64,000 nucleotides of DNA from Thalassomonas sp. RHCl1 (GCF_947387555.1 NZ_CANDNZ010000006.1:27482-91481), one strand, 5' to 3'; positions 54,837 through 64,000 are shown, numbered from the stretch's first letter. Made by a program: numbers and translations. The notes: a model not told the origin generated them from the letters alone.

Positions 54837-54841
54837 TAAAA

Positions 54842-55615
54842 ATGTCAAAAAGAAACACCCAGCAACGCCGTCACACTATTATTACTGAGCTCAACCACAG
54901 CGGCCAGGTCAGTGTTGAAAGTCTTGCCCGGCAATTTTCCACTTCGGAAGTCACCATACGCAAGGACTTATCGGCACTGGAAGCCAGCGGTCTGTTATTA
55001 CGCCGCTATGGCGGGGCTATCTCTTTACCCAGCGAAATCACCGAACAGAAACCTGAACATGTTTCAAACCGAAAGTTAGCCATTGCCAAAGAAGCGGCCA
55101 AACTGATCAAAGATCACCACCGTATCATTATTGACAGCGGCCGCACGACTTCGGCGTTAGTGCCTGAACTGGCCGCCAAAAAAGGCCTGGTGGTGATGAC
55201 TAACTCCCTCGATATTGCCTGTGACTTGCGCGCGCTGGAAAATGAGCCGACAATTTTGATGACCGGGGGTACCTGGGATCCGCAATCGGAAGCCTTTCAG
55301 GGCCAGGTGGCGGAAAATGTTTTACGCTCTTATGACTTTGACCAGCTCTTTATCGGTGCCGACGGCATCGATATTCAGCGGGGAACAACAACTTTTAATG
55401 AATTGATTGGCCTGAGCCGGGTAATGGCTGAGGCTTCCCGGGAAATTATCGTGATGGTGGAGTCGGAAAAAATTAACCGAAAAATCCCCAATCTTGAATT
55501 GTCCTGGCAACAAATACACACGCTGATCACCGATGATGAAATTTTACCTTCGGTGAAAGAGCAACTCTTACAACAAGGCGTGAACTTAATTTGCGCCCAA
55601 CAAACAAAAGGATAA
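54842..55615 (+). CDS. DeoR-family transcriptional regulator of glmS (GlmR-like)
   Basis: The 257-residue protein has the DeoR HTH at residues 8-55 ([39 protein letters not shown]) and a sugar-phosphate-binding isomerase-like domain with [10 protein letters not shown] and IGADGID. It ends 4 bp before glmS, the conserved position of a DeoR-type regulator in Shewanella, Pseudomonas and relatives. It most likely senses an amino-sugar phosphate and controls glmS. No clear ribosome site lies between the operator-like repeats and the ATG. Confidence 0.88.
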   Translation: MSKRNTQQRRHTIITELNHSGQVSVESLARQFSTSEVTIRKDLSALEASGLLLRRYGGAISLPSEITEQKPEHVSNRKLAIAKEAAKLIKDHHRIIIDSGRTTSALVPELAAKKGLVVMTNSLDIACDLRALENEPTILMTGGTWDPQSEAFQGQVAENVLRSYDFDQLFIGADGIDIQRGTTTFNELIGLSRVMAEASREIIVMVESEKINRKIPNLELSWQQIHTLITDDEILPSVKEQLLQQGVNLICAQQTKG

Positions 55616-55619
55616 CTTT

Positions 55620-57452
55620 ATGTGTGGAATCGTCGGAGCGGTAGCACAACGTGATGTCGCAGATATATTGGTGGAAGGATTAAAACGCCTGGAATACCGG
55701 GGTTATGATTCAGCCGGTGTTGCCATAGTAGATCAAGACAAACAATTAAGCCGGGTACGTCGCTTAGGGAAAGTACAGGAACTAGCTGATGCCCTGAGTG
55801 CCGAACCGTTAAGCGGTGGTACAGGTATTGCCCATACCCGCTGGGCCACCCATGGTATTCCCAGTGAAACCAATGCCCACCCGCATGTTTCAGACAACAC
55901 CATAGCTTTGGTACATAACGGCATTATCGAAAACCATGACGAATTACGCACTAAGCTGCAGGATTTAGGTTATGTGTTTGTTTCGGAAACCGATACCGAA
56001 GTTATGACCCATCTGGTACACCACGAATTAAAAACCAGCAGCAGTCTGCTTGAAGCAGTACAAAAAACCGCAAAGCAACTGGAAGGCGCCTACGGCACAG
56101 TGATCATGGACAAGCGTGATCCCGAGCGTGTGGTTGTTGCCCGCTCCGGCAGCCCGCTGGTGATTGGTTATGGTTTAGGCGAAAACTTTATCGCCTCCGA
56201 TATTATGGCCTTATTGCCGGTTACCCGTCAGTTCAGCTACCTGGAAGAAGGCGATGTTGCCGAAGTAACCCGTTTCGAAGTGAATATTTTCGATAAAAAC
56301 GGCGACCCGGTAGAGCGTGTTGCACAGGAGTCTGAAGTCAGCCATGACGCCGGCGACAAAGGTGAATACCGTCACTACATGTTAAAAGAGACTTATGAAC
56401 AGCCAACCGCTATCCGCAATACCCTGGAGCACCGCATTGTTGGCGGCAAGCTTGATATCAATACTTTCGGTAACGGCGCCGATGATATCTTCAAAGATAT
56501 CAAACATGTACAAATTATCGCCTGTGGTACCAGCTATCATTCAGGTATGGTTGCCCGTTACTGGTTAGAAGCCCTGGCCGGTGTTTCCTGTAATATCGAA
56601 ATCGCCAGTGAATTCAGGTACCGCCGCAGTCATGTGCCGGACAATGCCCTGTTAGTGACTATCTCTCAATCCGGTGAAACCGCCGATACCTTAGCGGCGT
56701 TACGTTTAGCGAAAGAATTAGGCTACCGCGCCAGTTTAACTATCTGTAACGTACCCGGTTCTTCTCTGGTACGTGAATCTGATCTGGCCTTTATGACTAA
56801 GGCCGGTGCCGAAATCGGCGTTGCTTCCACCAAGGCGTTCACCACCCAGCTGGTCGGTTTATTGATGATGACCCTGGCCATCGGCCAGCATCACGGCATG
56901 GATGAGCAAACCCAAACGCAAATCAGCCAGTCGTTAATGACCCTGCCGAACAAACTGGAAGAAGTGCTGGCACTGGCTGGTTCAATCGAAGGTTTGGCGG
57001 AAGATTTTGCCGATAAACATCACGCCTTGTTCTTAGGGCGCGGTGATCAGTACCCTATCGCAATGGAAGGTGCGTTGAAGTTAAAAGAAATTTCTTATAT
57101 TCACGCTGAAGCCTATGCCGCCGGTGAATTAAAACACGGCCCGCTGGCCTTAATCGATGCGGAAATGCCGGTAATCGTAGTAGCACCGCAAAATGACCTG
57201 ATAGAGAAACTCAAATCAAACGTTGAAGAAGTTCGCGCCCGTGGCGGTTTGATGTATGTCTTTGCCGATGTTGATGCCAACTTTGCCAGCGATGATACTA
57301 TGAAGGTGATTAACGTTCCTCACTGTGATGACCTGATAGCACCTATTGTTTATACCTTACCACTGCAGTTATTGTCTTATTATGTGGCGATAATTAAAGG
57401 TACGGATGTTGACCAGCCTCGTAACTTGGCTAAATCTGTAACAGTGGAATAA
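55620..57452 (+). CDS. glmS: Glutamine--fructose-6-phosphate aminotransferase (isomerizing)
   Basis: GlmS makes glucosamine-6-phosphate, the first step toward UDP-GlcNAc. The 610-residue protein (E. coli 609) begins MCGIVGA with the nucleophilic Cys2. Visible motifs are [19 protein letters not shown] and NAHPH of the glutaminase domain and two SIS domains ([18 protein letters not shown]). The end [11 protein letters not shown] is the region whose DNA is recognised by TnsD in Tn7. It is co-transcribed with the DeoR-family gene. Confidence 0.98.
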   Translation: MCGIVGAVAQRDVADILVEGLKRLEYRGYDSAGVAIVDQDKQLSRVRRLGKVQELADALSAEPLSGGTGIAHTRWATHGIPSETNAHPHVSDNTIALVHNGIIENHDELRTKLQDLGYVFVSETDTEVMTHLVHHELKTSSSLLEAVQKTAKQLEGAYGTVIMDKRDPERVVVARSGSPLVIGYGLGENFIASDIMALLPVTRQFSYLEEGDVAEVTRFEVNIFDKNGDPVERVAQESEVSHDAGDKGEYRHYMLKETYEQPTAIRNTLEHRIVGGKLDINTFGNGADDIFKDIKHVQIIACGTSYHSGMVARYWLEALAGVSCNIEIASEFRYRRSHVPDNALLVTISQSGETADTLAALRLAKELGYRASLTICNVPGSSLVRESDLAFMTKAGAEIGVASTKAFTTQLVGLLMMTLAIGQHHGMDEQTQTQISQSLMTLPNKLEEVLALAGSIEGLAEDFADKHHALFLGRGDQYPIAMEGALKLKEISYIHAEAYAAGELKHGPLALIDAEMPVIVVAPQNDLIEKLKSNVEEVRARGGLMYVFADVDANFASDDTMKVINVPHCDDLIAPIVYTLPLQLLSYYVAIIKGTDVDQPRNLAKSVTVE

Positions 57453-57476
57453 GTTATTAGGTATCAGTTTGTTACT
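57417..57476 (+). other. attTn7 target region at the end of glmS
   Basis: The last codons of glmS ([11 protein letters not shown], stop 57450-57452) form the known TnsD-binding part of attTn7. The transposon end begins at 57477, 25 bp after the stop, as in E. coli. The five bases 57472-57476 (TTACT) are the predicted left copy of the target duplication; the matching copy would lie beyond the left end of the element, outside the window. Confidence 0.85.
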
Positions 57477-57545
57477 TGTAAGAGAACAATAAAGTTATTT
57501 ACTGAGCAATAAAGTTCTTAACTAGACAATAAAGTTGTTTACTGA
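57477..57545 (+). mobile_element. Right end of a Tn7-type transposon with three TnsB sites
   Basis: The end begins TGTAAGAG, followed by three direct repeats of 20 bp: 57486-57505, 57506-57525 and 57526-57545. Each carries CAATAAAGTT and a trailing TT-x-ACT. Tn7 has the 8-bp TGTGGGCG and then GACAATAAAGT sites, so the spacing is the same. A degenerate fourth site may lie in CTTAAACTATG (about 57551). This is the glmS-proximal end, the usual Tn7 orientation. Confidence 0.92.
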
Positions 57546-57595
57546 AACCACTTAAACTATGCTTAATTAATGAGCAATGTTTGGGTGGTTTTTTT

Positions 57596-58423
57596 ATGGC
57601 TGCAAAAAAATACTTCAATACTGAAGTAAAAAATGCCAAATGGATAAAGGAAGGTCGGGGGGCCGGTCATGGAGAAAATTACCTACCCTGGTTAACCGTT
57701 CGTGATTTGGCATCCCGTGGGCGTTCGCAACGAATTTTTGGCCACAAAAGTTTAAGAACGCATCATTTACTGTCAGATTTAGAGTTGGCGGTATTTCTGA
57801 TTCTTGAATGGCGTACTGAAACGTTAGATATTCGAGAGCAATTCCCTCTGCGACTTGAGGATACCCGAACTCTGGCAAAGGAAGCTGGCCTTAAACACCC
57901 TCAAGTTCAGGACATAGATCAGATTATGTCATCAGATTTTTTGGTTGATACAAGTGACCCTTCCTGCCCCAAGTTTTCATTACAAGCTAAATATGCCAAA
58001 GACTTACAAGATGCTAGAACTGTTGAAAAGTTAGAACTTGAGCGGCGTTATTGGCAAAGTAAATCAGTACCTTGGAAAATCGTGACCGAAAAAGAGATAC
58101 CTCCAATAGTTTTTCAAAATATAAACTGGTTATATCCGGCACAAGGCGATGAAATTGACGATAACATTTTAGTTGAGCGCATTGATTTCTATCAGCATAT
58201 GATGAAGGAAAATAGTAATCAAAAAATCATTGATGTGGCTCGTAAACTGGATATGGCCTATAGCATGGAAATGGGGGAATCTCTGTTAGAACTGCGACAA
58301 CTAATGGCTAAACGCTATTTTAAGTTCGATATATTTACTCCCTTTAAAAAGTTAAAAGCTTCTGACCTTACTATTGGGAATGTAAAGTTAATACAGGAGG
58401 TTATCAGTGTTTCTAATCAATGA
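57596..58423 (+). CDS. tnsA: Tn7 transposase subunit TnsA (endonuclease)
   Basis: TnsA is the restriction-enzyme-like nuclease that cuts the 5' ends of Tn7, making cut-and-paste transposition possible. I chose ATG 57596 (275 aa; Tn7 TnsA has 273) over an in-frame TTG at 57581. The catalytic residues of Tn7 TnsA are E63, D114 and K132; here they fall at exactly E63 (LSDLELAVF), D114 (MSSDFLVD) and K132 (LQAKYA). The C-terminal HTH-like half, starting LELERRYWQSK, binds TnsC. It overlaps tnsB by 17 bp. Confidence 0.95.
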   Translation: MAAKKYFNTEVKNAKWIKEGRGAGHGENYLPWLTVRDLASRGRSQRIFGHKSLRTHHLLSDLELAVFLILEWRTETLDIREQFPLRLEDTRTLAKEAGLKHPQVQDIDQIMSSDFLVDTSDPSCPKFSLQAKYAKDLQDARTVEKLELERRYWQSKSVPWKIVTEKEIPPIVFQNINWLYPAQGDEIDDNILVERIDFYQHMMKENSNQKIIDVARKLDMAYSMEMGESLLELRQLMAKRYFKFDIFTPFKKLKASDLTIGNVKLIQEVISVSNQ

Positions 58424-60488
58424 AGTTTTAGAGCTTAATAAGGTGCTTTACCGAGTATTAGCGGTTTTTGCTGAAGAGGTAGTCTGGATACCTTTAGAGG
58501 ATGAGCGAGCATTCCCTTCATTTGTTAACCAAGCTGAATTATATGGTGCAATAGAAGATGAAACGTTACAACGAAAAGTAGACCCTTACGCATATCTTGC
58601 TTTTGAAAATCCTGACGAAGAAAGTATCGCTTGGCAAAAGAGAGAAAAGAATCTGGCTTTAATTCAATCCCTGATTTGTGATCAGCAAGCTATTTATCCG
58701 GAAGTTCGTGCCGAACGAGTTAATCAGATTCTTTCCGAGAAAAAATCCAGTAAGCCTACATTATATAAATTATTACGACGTTATTGGCAAAGGGGCCAGA
58801 CGGCCAATGCACTGTTGCCCGATTATAAAAACTCAGGAGCAAAAGGAAGGAAACGTCAGGCTAAAGAAAACAAGCTAGGGCGCCCTAGAACAAACTTGGC
58901 AGGGGTTGGCGCTATTATAAATGAACATACGGAGCGCTTATTTCGCCGTGTTATTGAGAAGTATCTGCTGACAGATAAAAAAAATAATCTGCCGTTTGCT
59001 TACCGAAGGTTTAGAGATATTTATGAAACTTATTATCCTGATACAGCTAAGGAAGAAGTCCCAACACAAAGGCAAATGCAGCATTTTTATCAACGAGAAT
59101 ATAAGCAAGTAGAAGTTATTCAAAAGCGCGCATCGAGTATTGAGTTTGCTAAAGATATTCGCCCGTTAGCCGGCACCGCCAATACAAATGTTTTAGGACC
59201 AGGTTCTCGTTTTGAAATTGATGCCACTATCGTAGATATATACGTAGTTTCTAATAGTGAAAGACGGAATATTGTCGGCCGCCCGGTAATATATATGGTG
59301 ATAGATGTTTTCAGTCGAATGGTGGCGGGGTTTTATGTTGGTGTTGAAAGCCCTTCCTATGTAACGGCAATGCAGGCCTTAACCCATGCTTTAACTGATA
59401 AAGTCGCTTACTGTAAAAAATATGGCTTTGATATTGAGTTTGAAGATTGGCCTGTTGTTGGCCTGCCTGATGCTATTTTGGCTGATAGAGGTGAGTTATT
59501 AGGGCATCAAATAGAATCTTTAGAACGTAGCTTTTCTGTTCGTATTGAAAATACTCCGCCCTATCGTGGTGAGGCCAAGGGGATAGTTGAACGCAGCTTT
59601 AAAACCCACCAGGCAATATTTAAAGCTTACGCACCTGGTATTGTTACAGGCACCAAAGTGAAAAAGCAAGGGGATAAAGACTACCGCTTGGAAGCTACGC
59701 TGACTATTCATGAATTTACCGAAATTATTCTGGCTTCTGTTTTGTACCATAATCGCTTTCATGTCATGACTAAATATGATCGTGATATTGATATGCCTAC
59801 GGAATTGCTGATGACGCCACTTTCTTTATGGAACTGGGGGTTACAACACAGAACTGGAAAGCTTAGAGCCGTATCTGAAGAAGCTGCAACTATTGCTTTA
59901 TTGCCTAGAACTAAAGCAACAGTTTCAGATTTGGGTATTTGTATTTTTGGTGTTTATTACACTTGTGCTGAAATAGTTAAACAAGGGTGGATGCACCGTT
60001 CCAAAGATGTTTCAAGGCCTAAATCATTAGAAGCCGCATACGACCCCAGAACAGCAAATCACATTTATTTATTCCCCAAAAAGAACAGTGTGGAATACTG
60101 GGTGTGTGATTTAACTCAAAGGTGTCGGGAGTTTGATGGGTGTTCATTCTGGGATGTTTGGCAAATAAAAGATGAGCAAAATAAAGTTGTTGCTGCCAGC
60201 AAACTAGAAGCAGATACTCGAAAAAGAGAGCTTGAGCGCTTGATTGACGAGAAAATTAAGCAGGCTAAAAAAGAAATGCCAGATACTGGTGAGCTATCAA
60301 ACGCACAACGTACACAAGGGATAATTGACCACAGAACAAAAGCCAAGAAGGAAGAGCGACAGCAAACAGCTTTTTACCCGGTTAAAACTAAGCAGGATGA
60401 ATTAGCGGATGTTATTTCTTTGGCAGATCAGGAAGAAGATTATTCCTTTCCGGATCATATCGATGAATTATTTGATGAGGATGAGTAG
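58407..60488 (+). CDS. tnsB: Tn7 transposase subunit TnsB (DDE transposase)
   Basis: TnsB binds the end repeats, cuts the 3' ends and joins them to the target. It starts with GTG at 58407, with AGGAGG 6 bases upstream inside tnsA. Length is 693 aa (Tn7 702). The DDE triad is D272 (RFEIDATIVD), D360 (ILADRGELL) and E395 (AKGIVERSFK), one residue from the Tn7 numbers 273/361/396. A C-terminal charged tail interacts with TnsC in Tn7. The gene ends directly before the tnsC GTG. Confidence 0.95.
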   Translation: MFLINEVLELNKVLYRVLAVFAEEVVWIPLEDERAFPSFVNQAELYGAIEDETLQRKVDPYAYLAFENPDEESIAWQKREKNLALIQSLICDQQAIYPEVRAERVNQILSEKKSSKPTLYKLLRRYWQRGQTANALLPDYKNSGAKGRKRQAKENKLGRPRTNLAGVGAIINEHTERLFRRVIEKYLLTDKKNNLPFAYRRFRDIYETYYPDTAKEEVPTQRQMQHFYQREYKQVEVIQKRASSIEFAKDIRPLAGTANTNVLGPGSRFEIDATIVDIYVVSNSERRNIVGRPVIYMVIDVFSRMVAGFYVGVESPSYVTAMQALTHALTDKVAYCKKYGFDIEFEDWPVVGLPDAILADRGELLGHQIESLERSFSVRIENTPPYRGEAKGIVERSFKTHQAIFKAYAPGIVTGTKVKKQGDKDYRLEATLTIHEFTEIILASVLYHNRFHVMTKYDRDIDMPTELLMTPLSLWNWGLQHRTGKLRAVSEEAATIALLPRTKATVSDLGICIFGVYYTCAEIVKQGWMHRSKDVSRPKSLEAAYDPRTANHIYLFPKKNSVEYWVCDLTQRCREFDGCSFWDVWQIKDEQNKVVAASKLEADTRKRELERLIDEKIKQAKKEMPDTGELSNAQRTQGIIDHRTKAKKEERQQTAFYPVKTKQDELADVISLADQEEDYSFPDHIDELFDEDE

Positions 60489-62159
60489 GTGAGTTTGCCA
60501 AGGAATATCAGAAAAGCAATCTACCGTGCCCCGGGGATTCCTAAATACAGGGGCAACCCTTTTATTGAAGCCCTGACTCCTATTATGTCTACGTCGAAGA
60601 TACGTGAAGGACTAACCGGTAAAGTTGATTTTAATCCTGAAGAAGCGCATTGGGACGCTAACAAAAGAATGCATTTAATTGCTCAATTATTAGATGACTT
60701 TTTCCAGCCCCTGGCCAATCACTTACAGTTGGAATCAAAGTTATCAATCATGATCCGCCAGGGATATGTTGGCAGAAACCCTGAAGATGGTTCATTAAAT
60801 GAGCATATGCAAAACGGATATGAGCGGGTTCAAACCGGCGATCTTGAGGTTTTTAGATTTGAACATGCAAAATCAACGGCTCGTAGTTTATCCATTATTG
60901 GTTGTTCAGGATGTGGTAAAAGCTCAACGCTGACACGCTTGCTGGCAACATATCCTCAAGTGCTATATCACGAGAAATTGAATTTTACCCAAATTGTTTA
61001 TTTAAAGCTGGATTGTCCGCACGATGGTTCGTTAAAGAGCATGTGCCATCATTTTTTTCGAGCGATAGACTGTTTATTACAGACTAATTATGAAAAAAAG
61101 TATGCGCAAAAAAGGCACAGTATTGAAACTTTATTGCCGTTGATGAGCCAAATAGCTAATGTCCATGCGATTGGTGTTTTAATTATTGATGAAATACAGC
61201 ACCTGAGCAAAAGTAGCTCTGGTGGCACAGAAAAAATGCTGAATTTTTTCGTTACTTTGGTCAATGTGATTGGATTACCGGTGATCATGGTGGGAACGCC
61301 TAAAGCGCGGCCTATATTTGAATTAGATCTACGTTCAGCAAGGCGTGGTGCTGGCTTTGGTGCCTTGTTCTGGGAGCCGATGAAAGCGGAGTCACCCCGT
61401 AAAGATCCCAAATCCGGTAAACTTATGAAGACTGAATGGATTGCTTTTACCGATAAGCTTTGGAGGTATCAATGGCTGAAGCAAAGAGATGAAGTCTTGT
61501 CAGATGAAGTGCGTAATTGTTGGTATGACTTATCTCAGGGAGTTTTAGATATTGTCATTAAATTATTTGTACTTGCTCAGATAAGAGCCATTTTTACCAG
61601 GACAGAACGTATAACCGTCAAGCTGCTTAAACAAGTTTATGAAGATGAGTTAAAGCCGGTACACCCTATGCTGGCCGCTTTAAGGTCTGGCGATCCTGAT
61701 CTGATAACACAGTATTCTGATTTGTGCATGCCTGATATTGATCAGAAAATACTTGATTTAAGTGCCCGGATTGATGATGCCTTTGACGAGAAGAAACAGC
61801 ATGAATTGCCTTATGCCGGAAACCAACATGCGCAACGGTTACATAATCTTCTCATCGAGATGGAATGTAAATCCGATTTGATTCAGCCTTTGGTAGAAAA
61901 GGCATTCAAACTCTACCCTGATCTTACAACACGAAAGTTAATGCCGATTGTTTTAGACTGGTATGATTCACTGGGAAAAGAAAAAAAACCGATGAAAGAA
62001 AAGTCTAAGTTAATTAGACAAAAAGATTGGTGTACTTTGGACACGGAAGATCTTCGGTTCCTACACTCGCAAGCTGCCCAGGATGCGAGTGTTTATGATT
62101 TATTGAAGCAGTCAAAAGGAATTTTTGATGTGGAAAATTGGCTTAAGGATATTGGCTAG
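60489..62159 (+). CDS. tnsC: Tn7 AAA+ regulator TnsC
   Basis: TnsC is the ATP-dependent regulator that links the TnsAB transposase to the target-selection proteins TnsD and TnsE. It starts with GTG at 60489, directly after the tnsB stop, with AGGA 7 bases upstream. The 556-residue length matches Tn7 (555). Walker A GCSGCGKSS is at 138-146 and Walker B IGVLIIDEIQH at 228-238. The N-terminus (SLPRNIRKAIYRAPGIPKYRG) resembles the TnsD-interacting end of Tn7 TnsC. Confidence 0.95.
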   Translation: MSLPRNIRKAIYRAPGIPKYRGNPFIEALTPIMSTSKIREGLTGKVDFNPEEAHWDANKRMHLIAQLLDDFFQPLANHLQLESKLSIMIRQGYVGRNPEDGSLNEHMQNGYERVQTGDLEVFRFEHAKSTARSLSIIGCSGCGKSSTLTRLLATYPQVLYHEKLNFTQIVYLKLDCPHDGSLKSMCHHFFRAIDCLLQTNYEKKYAQKRHSIETLLPLMSQIANVHAIGVLIIDEIQHLSKSSSGGTEKMLNFFVTLVNVIGLPVIMVGTPKARPIFELDLRSARRGAGFGALFWEPMKAESPRKDPKSGKLMKTEWIAFTDKLWRYQWLKQRDEVLSDEVRNCWYDLSQGVLDIVIKLFVLAQIRAIFTRTERITVKLLKQVYEDELKPVHPMLAALRSGDPDLITQYSDLCMPDIDQKILDLSARIDDAFDEKKQHELPYAGNQHAQRLHNLLIEMECKSDLIQPLVEKAFKLYPDLTTRKLMPIVLDWYDSLGKEKKPMKEKSKLIRQKDWCTLDTEDLRFLHSQAAQDASVYDLLKQSKGIFDVENWLKDIG

Positions 62160-62161
62160 CC

Positions 62162-63676
62162 TTGCTAAATTTTCCCATGCCATATCGGGATGAATTGCTT
62201 TATAGCGTTGTTGCCCGATATGGTGTGCACTTCGGCATTACAAGTCCTAAGCAGCTACTCGATGATGTATTTAATAATCGAAAAGTAATTGCTACGACTG
62301 ATCTGCCAAATCACTTATCTATGATTGCCAAGCATTACACTGATTGCTATTACTGTGATGTTGAGTACCTAGCTTATAAACATACACTTTTCCCCTTGTA
62401 CGCCCCTTTTGTGTCGGAAAAACGAAGACTTGAATGTTTGCGCTTGATGGCCGATACATCACAAGGTGCAATTCACTTAGCATTAGGCGTTGCTGCTTCA
62501 AGAATAAAGCAAACATTATCATTGAGATATTGTCCTCAATGTGTGCGATTGCAACAAGAACAATATGGTGAATATTTCTGGAGAAGGCTCTGGCAAATAA
62601 GTGGTGCTGATTGTTGTCTTTTGCATGGTCAATTGAAAGAGGCGGCTGTTGAACGGCATGGCCATCACCGGCATCAGTTTGTTGCCCCTTACCCTGAAAA
62701 TTGTCCAGATAGTAAACAAGGTGAATCATCAGCTGAATCCCAAATAGTTACAAACCAAGTTGAAAGGTTATTAGACAGGCCGCCGGTTAAGTCTGCGGAT
62801 TTAGAGCAATGGTCAGCATATTATCGCTATCTAGCAGAGCAAAATGATTGTTGCCGAGGGCAATTCATTAAATATGAAAATATTGTTGAAAGAGTTTTGT
62901 TTTGTTGGTCTAAAAAATGGTTAGTTGAACATGGGCTTAGCGTCGAAAAATCTGAAAGCTGTTGGTTAAAGGGAATATTTAGAAAGCACAGAAAATCATT
63001 TAGTTATCTTGAGCATATTGTTGTACTTCAGTCATTATTATCTTCCCCCTGGGATATTAATGATGTGCTGGGTGATGTTTGTAATCAAAAAAGTGAACGT
63101 GAGCATCATGTGGCGCCAGTAACTAATGATGTGAGTATTGAGTTAAGGCAAGAATATCAGCAACGTTGGGAGCTGTTGGTTAAGCAATTTGGTGTTAAGC
63201 CGGCAAGGCAGAATAAGCAAGGTGGAGCTACCTATGCCTGGCTATACCGGCATGATAAAGCTTGGTTGCTGAAATTTAATAGACGGTATCGTATTTATCC
63301 TAAACCCATAAATAAGCGGATTAACTGGCAGCAAAAAGATATTTTAACTGTTCGTGAGTTAGTTACGCTGCGTAATTGCTATGAGATGTTTTTAAATACC
63401 CCAAAAATGACACGGAATTGGTATCTTAAGCAGGTGAAATCACCGGCAACAATTGAAAAAAACCTTTATAAGTTACCGTTATGTAATCAGTTCTTTATGC
63501 GTTATTGTGAAAGTACAACTGAATATCAGATCAGGAGACTAACAAAAACAGTTGCGCAATTGAAAATCTCACTGATTGACTTAAAACGTTGGAAAATATT
63601 AAGATTATCTGGATTGAGTGAAGAGCGATTAAGACGTGGTACCAAGGATTTTCTTACTAAGATAATGGAGATATAA
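62162..63676 (+). CDS. tnsD: Tn7 target-selection protein TnsD (TniQ family, attTn7-binding)
   Basis: TnsD binds the end of glmS and directs insertion to attTn7. The start is TTG at 62162 (MLNFPMPYRDELLYS), supported by alignment with Tn7 TnsD MRNFPVPYSNELIYS; an ATG five codons later would cut that motif. Length is 504 aa (Tn7 508). A TniQ zinc finger is visible as C124-x2-C127 with C151/C152 and H155. Conserved stretches include HTLFPLYAPFV and CWLKGIFRKHRKSFSYL. It lies 2 bp after tnsC. Confidence 0.94.
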   Translation: MLNFPMPYRDELLYSVVARYGVHFGITSPKQLLDDVFNNRKVIATTDLPNHLSMIAKHYTDCYYCDVEYLAYKHTLFPLYAPFVSEKRRLECLRLMADTSQGAIHLALGVAASRIKQTLSLRYCPQCVRLQQEQYGEYFWRRLWQISGADCCLLHGQLKEAAVERHGHHRHQFVAPYPENCPDSKQGESSAESQIVTNQVERLLDRPPVKSADLEQWSAYYRYLAEQNDCCRGQFIKYENIVERVLFCWSKKWLVEHGLSVEKSESCWLKGIFRKHRKSFSYLEHIVVLQSLLSSPWDINDVLGDVCNQKSEREHHVAPVTNDVSIELRQEYQQRWELLVKQFGVKPARQNKQGGATYAWLYRHDKAWLLKFNRRYRIYPKPINKRINWQQKDILTVRELVTLRNCYEMFLNTPKMTRNWYLKQVKSPATIEKNLYKLPLCNQFFMRYCESTTEYQIRRLTKTVAQLKISLIDLKRWKILRLSGLSEERLRRGTKDFLTKIMEI

Positions 63677-63677
63677 T

Positions 63678-64000
63678 TTGCAAGGCATTCGATTTGACAC
63701 CCTTAAAGACAATACAACTATTTTATCCATAGGCTCTTTTTTCCGCCGCGTTGATGGCCCCCTATGGGGAGTTAATCTGGAGCTTTGGCCTTATCAAAAT
63801 AAAAAATCTTTATCCGTTTCTCAGTTGCCAGTTTTGGCAAGAAAGCGGGTGCTTAATCCGACGGTAGCGACAAAAAGTGCCGGTTATGAATTGCATATAG
63901 ATATTGAAAATACTGACTCTTGGGAAGTTTGTAGTAATGGTGACTGTCCTGCTTTAAAAGATATTAAGCTAAGCTACCGTGAATCTAGCCAGCTCTGTTT
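63678..64000 (+). CDS. tnsE: Tn7 TnsE-like protein, N-terminal part (runs off the right edge)
   Basis: TTG at 63678, one base after the tnsD stop, opens a frame to the window end: MQGIRFDTLKDNTTILSIGS..., continuing FFRRVDGPLWGVNLELWPYQ and SQLPVLARKRVLN. These positions align with Tn7 TnsE (IGHLFR...LPLLSRAKVVN). TnsE directs transposition to replicating DNA and plasmids. Only about 107 codons are visible, so the C-terminal DNA-binding part cannot be checked. Confidence 0.82.
   Translation, partial: MQGIRFDTLKDNTTILSIGSFFRRVDGPLWGVNLELWPYQNKKSLSVSQLPVLARKRVLNPTVATKSAGYELHIDIENTDSWEVCSNGDCPALKDIKLSYRESSQLC

Larger units (their letters stand above)
57477..64000 (+). mobile_element. Tn7-type transposon, right-end portion (continues beyond window)
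   Basis: The element contains the right end, tnsA, tnsB, tnsC, tnsD and the start of tnsE in Tn7 order, all reading away from glmS. The tns genes are AT-richer than the flanking chromosome, consistent with transfer. Cargo genes and the left end are not in the window. Confidence 0.92.

Noticed and set aside
57486..57545. Three regular 20-bp direct repeats resembling a small CRISPR array
   Set aside because: There are no spacers (repeats abut directly), no cas genes, and the repeats match Tn7 TnsB-binding sites next to tnsA.

Overview
This window is the replication-origin region of a gammaproteobacterial chromosome. The gene order gyrB-recF-dnaN-dnaA | rpmH-rnpA-yidD-yidC-mnmE ... mioC-[oriC]-mnmG-rsmG-parA-parB-atpIBEFHAGDC ... 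glmU ... deoR/glmR-glmS is the one I know from Shewanella and other Alteromonadales. The proteins look like those of marine Colwelliaceae (Thalassomonas/Colwellia-like). The order is seen in the sequence; the family assignment is inference from remembered similarity.

Region 1 (1-24 kb) is core. A leftward replication operon (dnaA, dnaN, recF and the first 343 codons of gyrB) diverges from the rightward rpmH-rnpA-yidD-yidC-mnmE group. The likely oriC lies between mioC and mnmG (12020-12423): six DnaA-box-like 9-mers, 13 GATC sites by hand count and an AT-rich mnmG-proximal side, as in E. coli. A smaller DnaA-box/GATC cluster sits upstream of dnaA. ParA/ParB are encoded at 15.0-16.7 kb, and two parS-like 16-mers lie inside recF. 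A complete F1Fo ATP synthase operon follows. Small accessory genes of unknown function sit at 8.06-8.49 kb and 10.4-11.4 kb.

Region 2 (24-33.5 kb) mixes accessory genes with glmU. It holds a TonB-C-like periplasmic protein, a haem-oxygenase-like/cupin fusion, a 58-residue Cys-containing secreted peptide, and a PhoX-like lipoprotein, di-haem lipoprotein and membrane protein in a row. These genes separate atpC from glmU, which are usually close.

Region 3 (33.7-54.0 kb) is the unusual part. About 20 kb between glmU and the glmR-like/glmS pair is filled almost entirely by signal-peptide-bearing proteins that I do not recognise. Sixteen are paralogues of one small secreted domain, fourteen of them in a head-to-tail array at 43.96-52.59 kb. 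All sixteen keep a pair of cysteines and all end in Glu-x-Phe at the C-terminus. Two subfamilies alternate, and most members of one carry a Cys-bounded variable loop. Between the outlying copies and the array are four large unknown secreted proteins and one membrane-anchored coiled-coil protein; one of the large ones is a tandem duplication joined by 14 Pro-Asp repeats. Two further small secreted paralogues and a PagL-like outer-membrane protein end the block.

Region 4 (54.8-64 kb): a DeoR-family regulator and glmS, then a Tn7-type transposon whose right end begins exactly 25 bp after the glmS stop. It carries tnsA, tnsB, tnsC, tnsD and the start of tnsE in canonical Tn7 order. Catalytic residues are present in TnsA (E63, D114, K132) and TnsB (D272, D360, E395). 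The cargo and left end are outside the window. No tRNA, rRNA or CRISPR array was seen.
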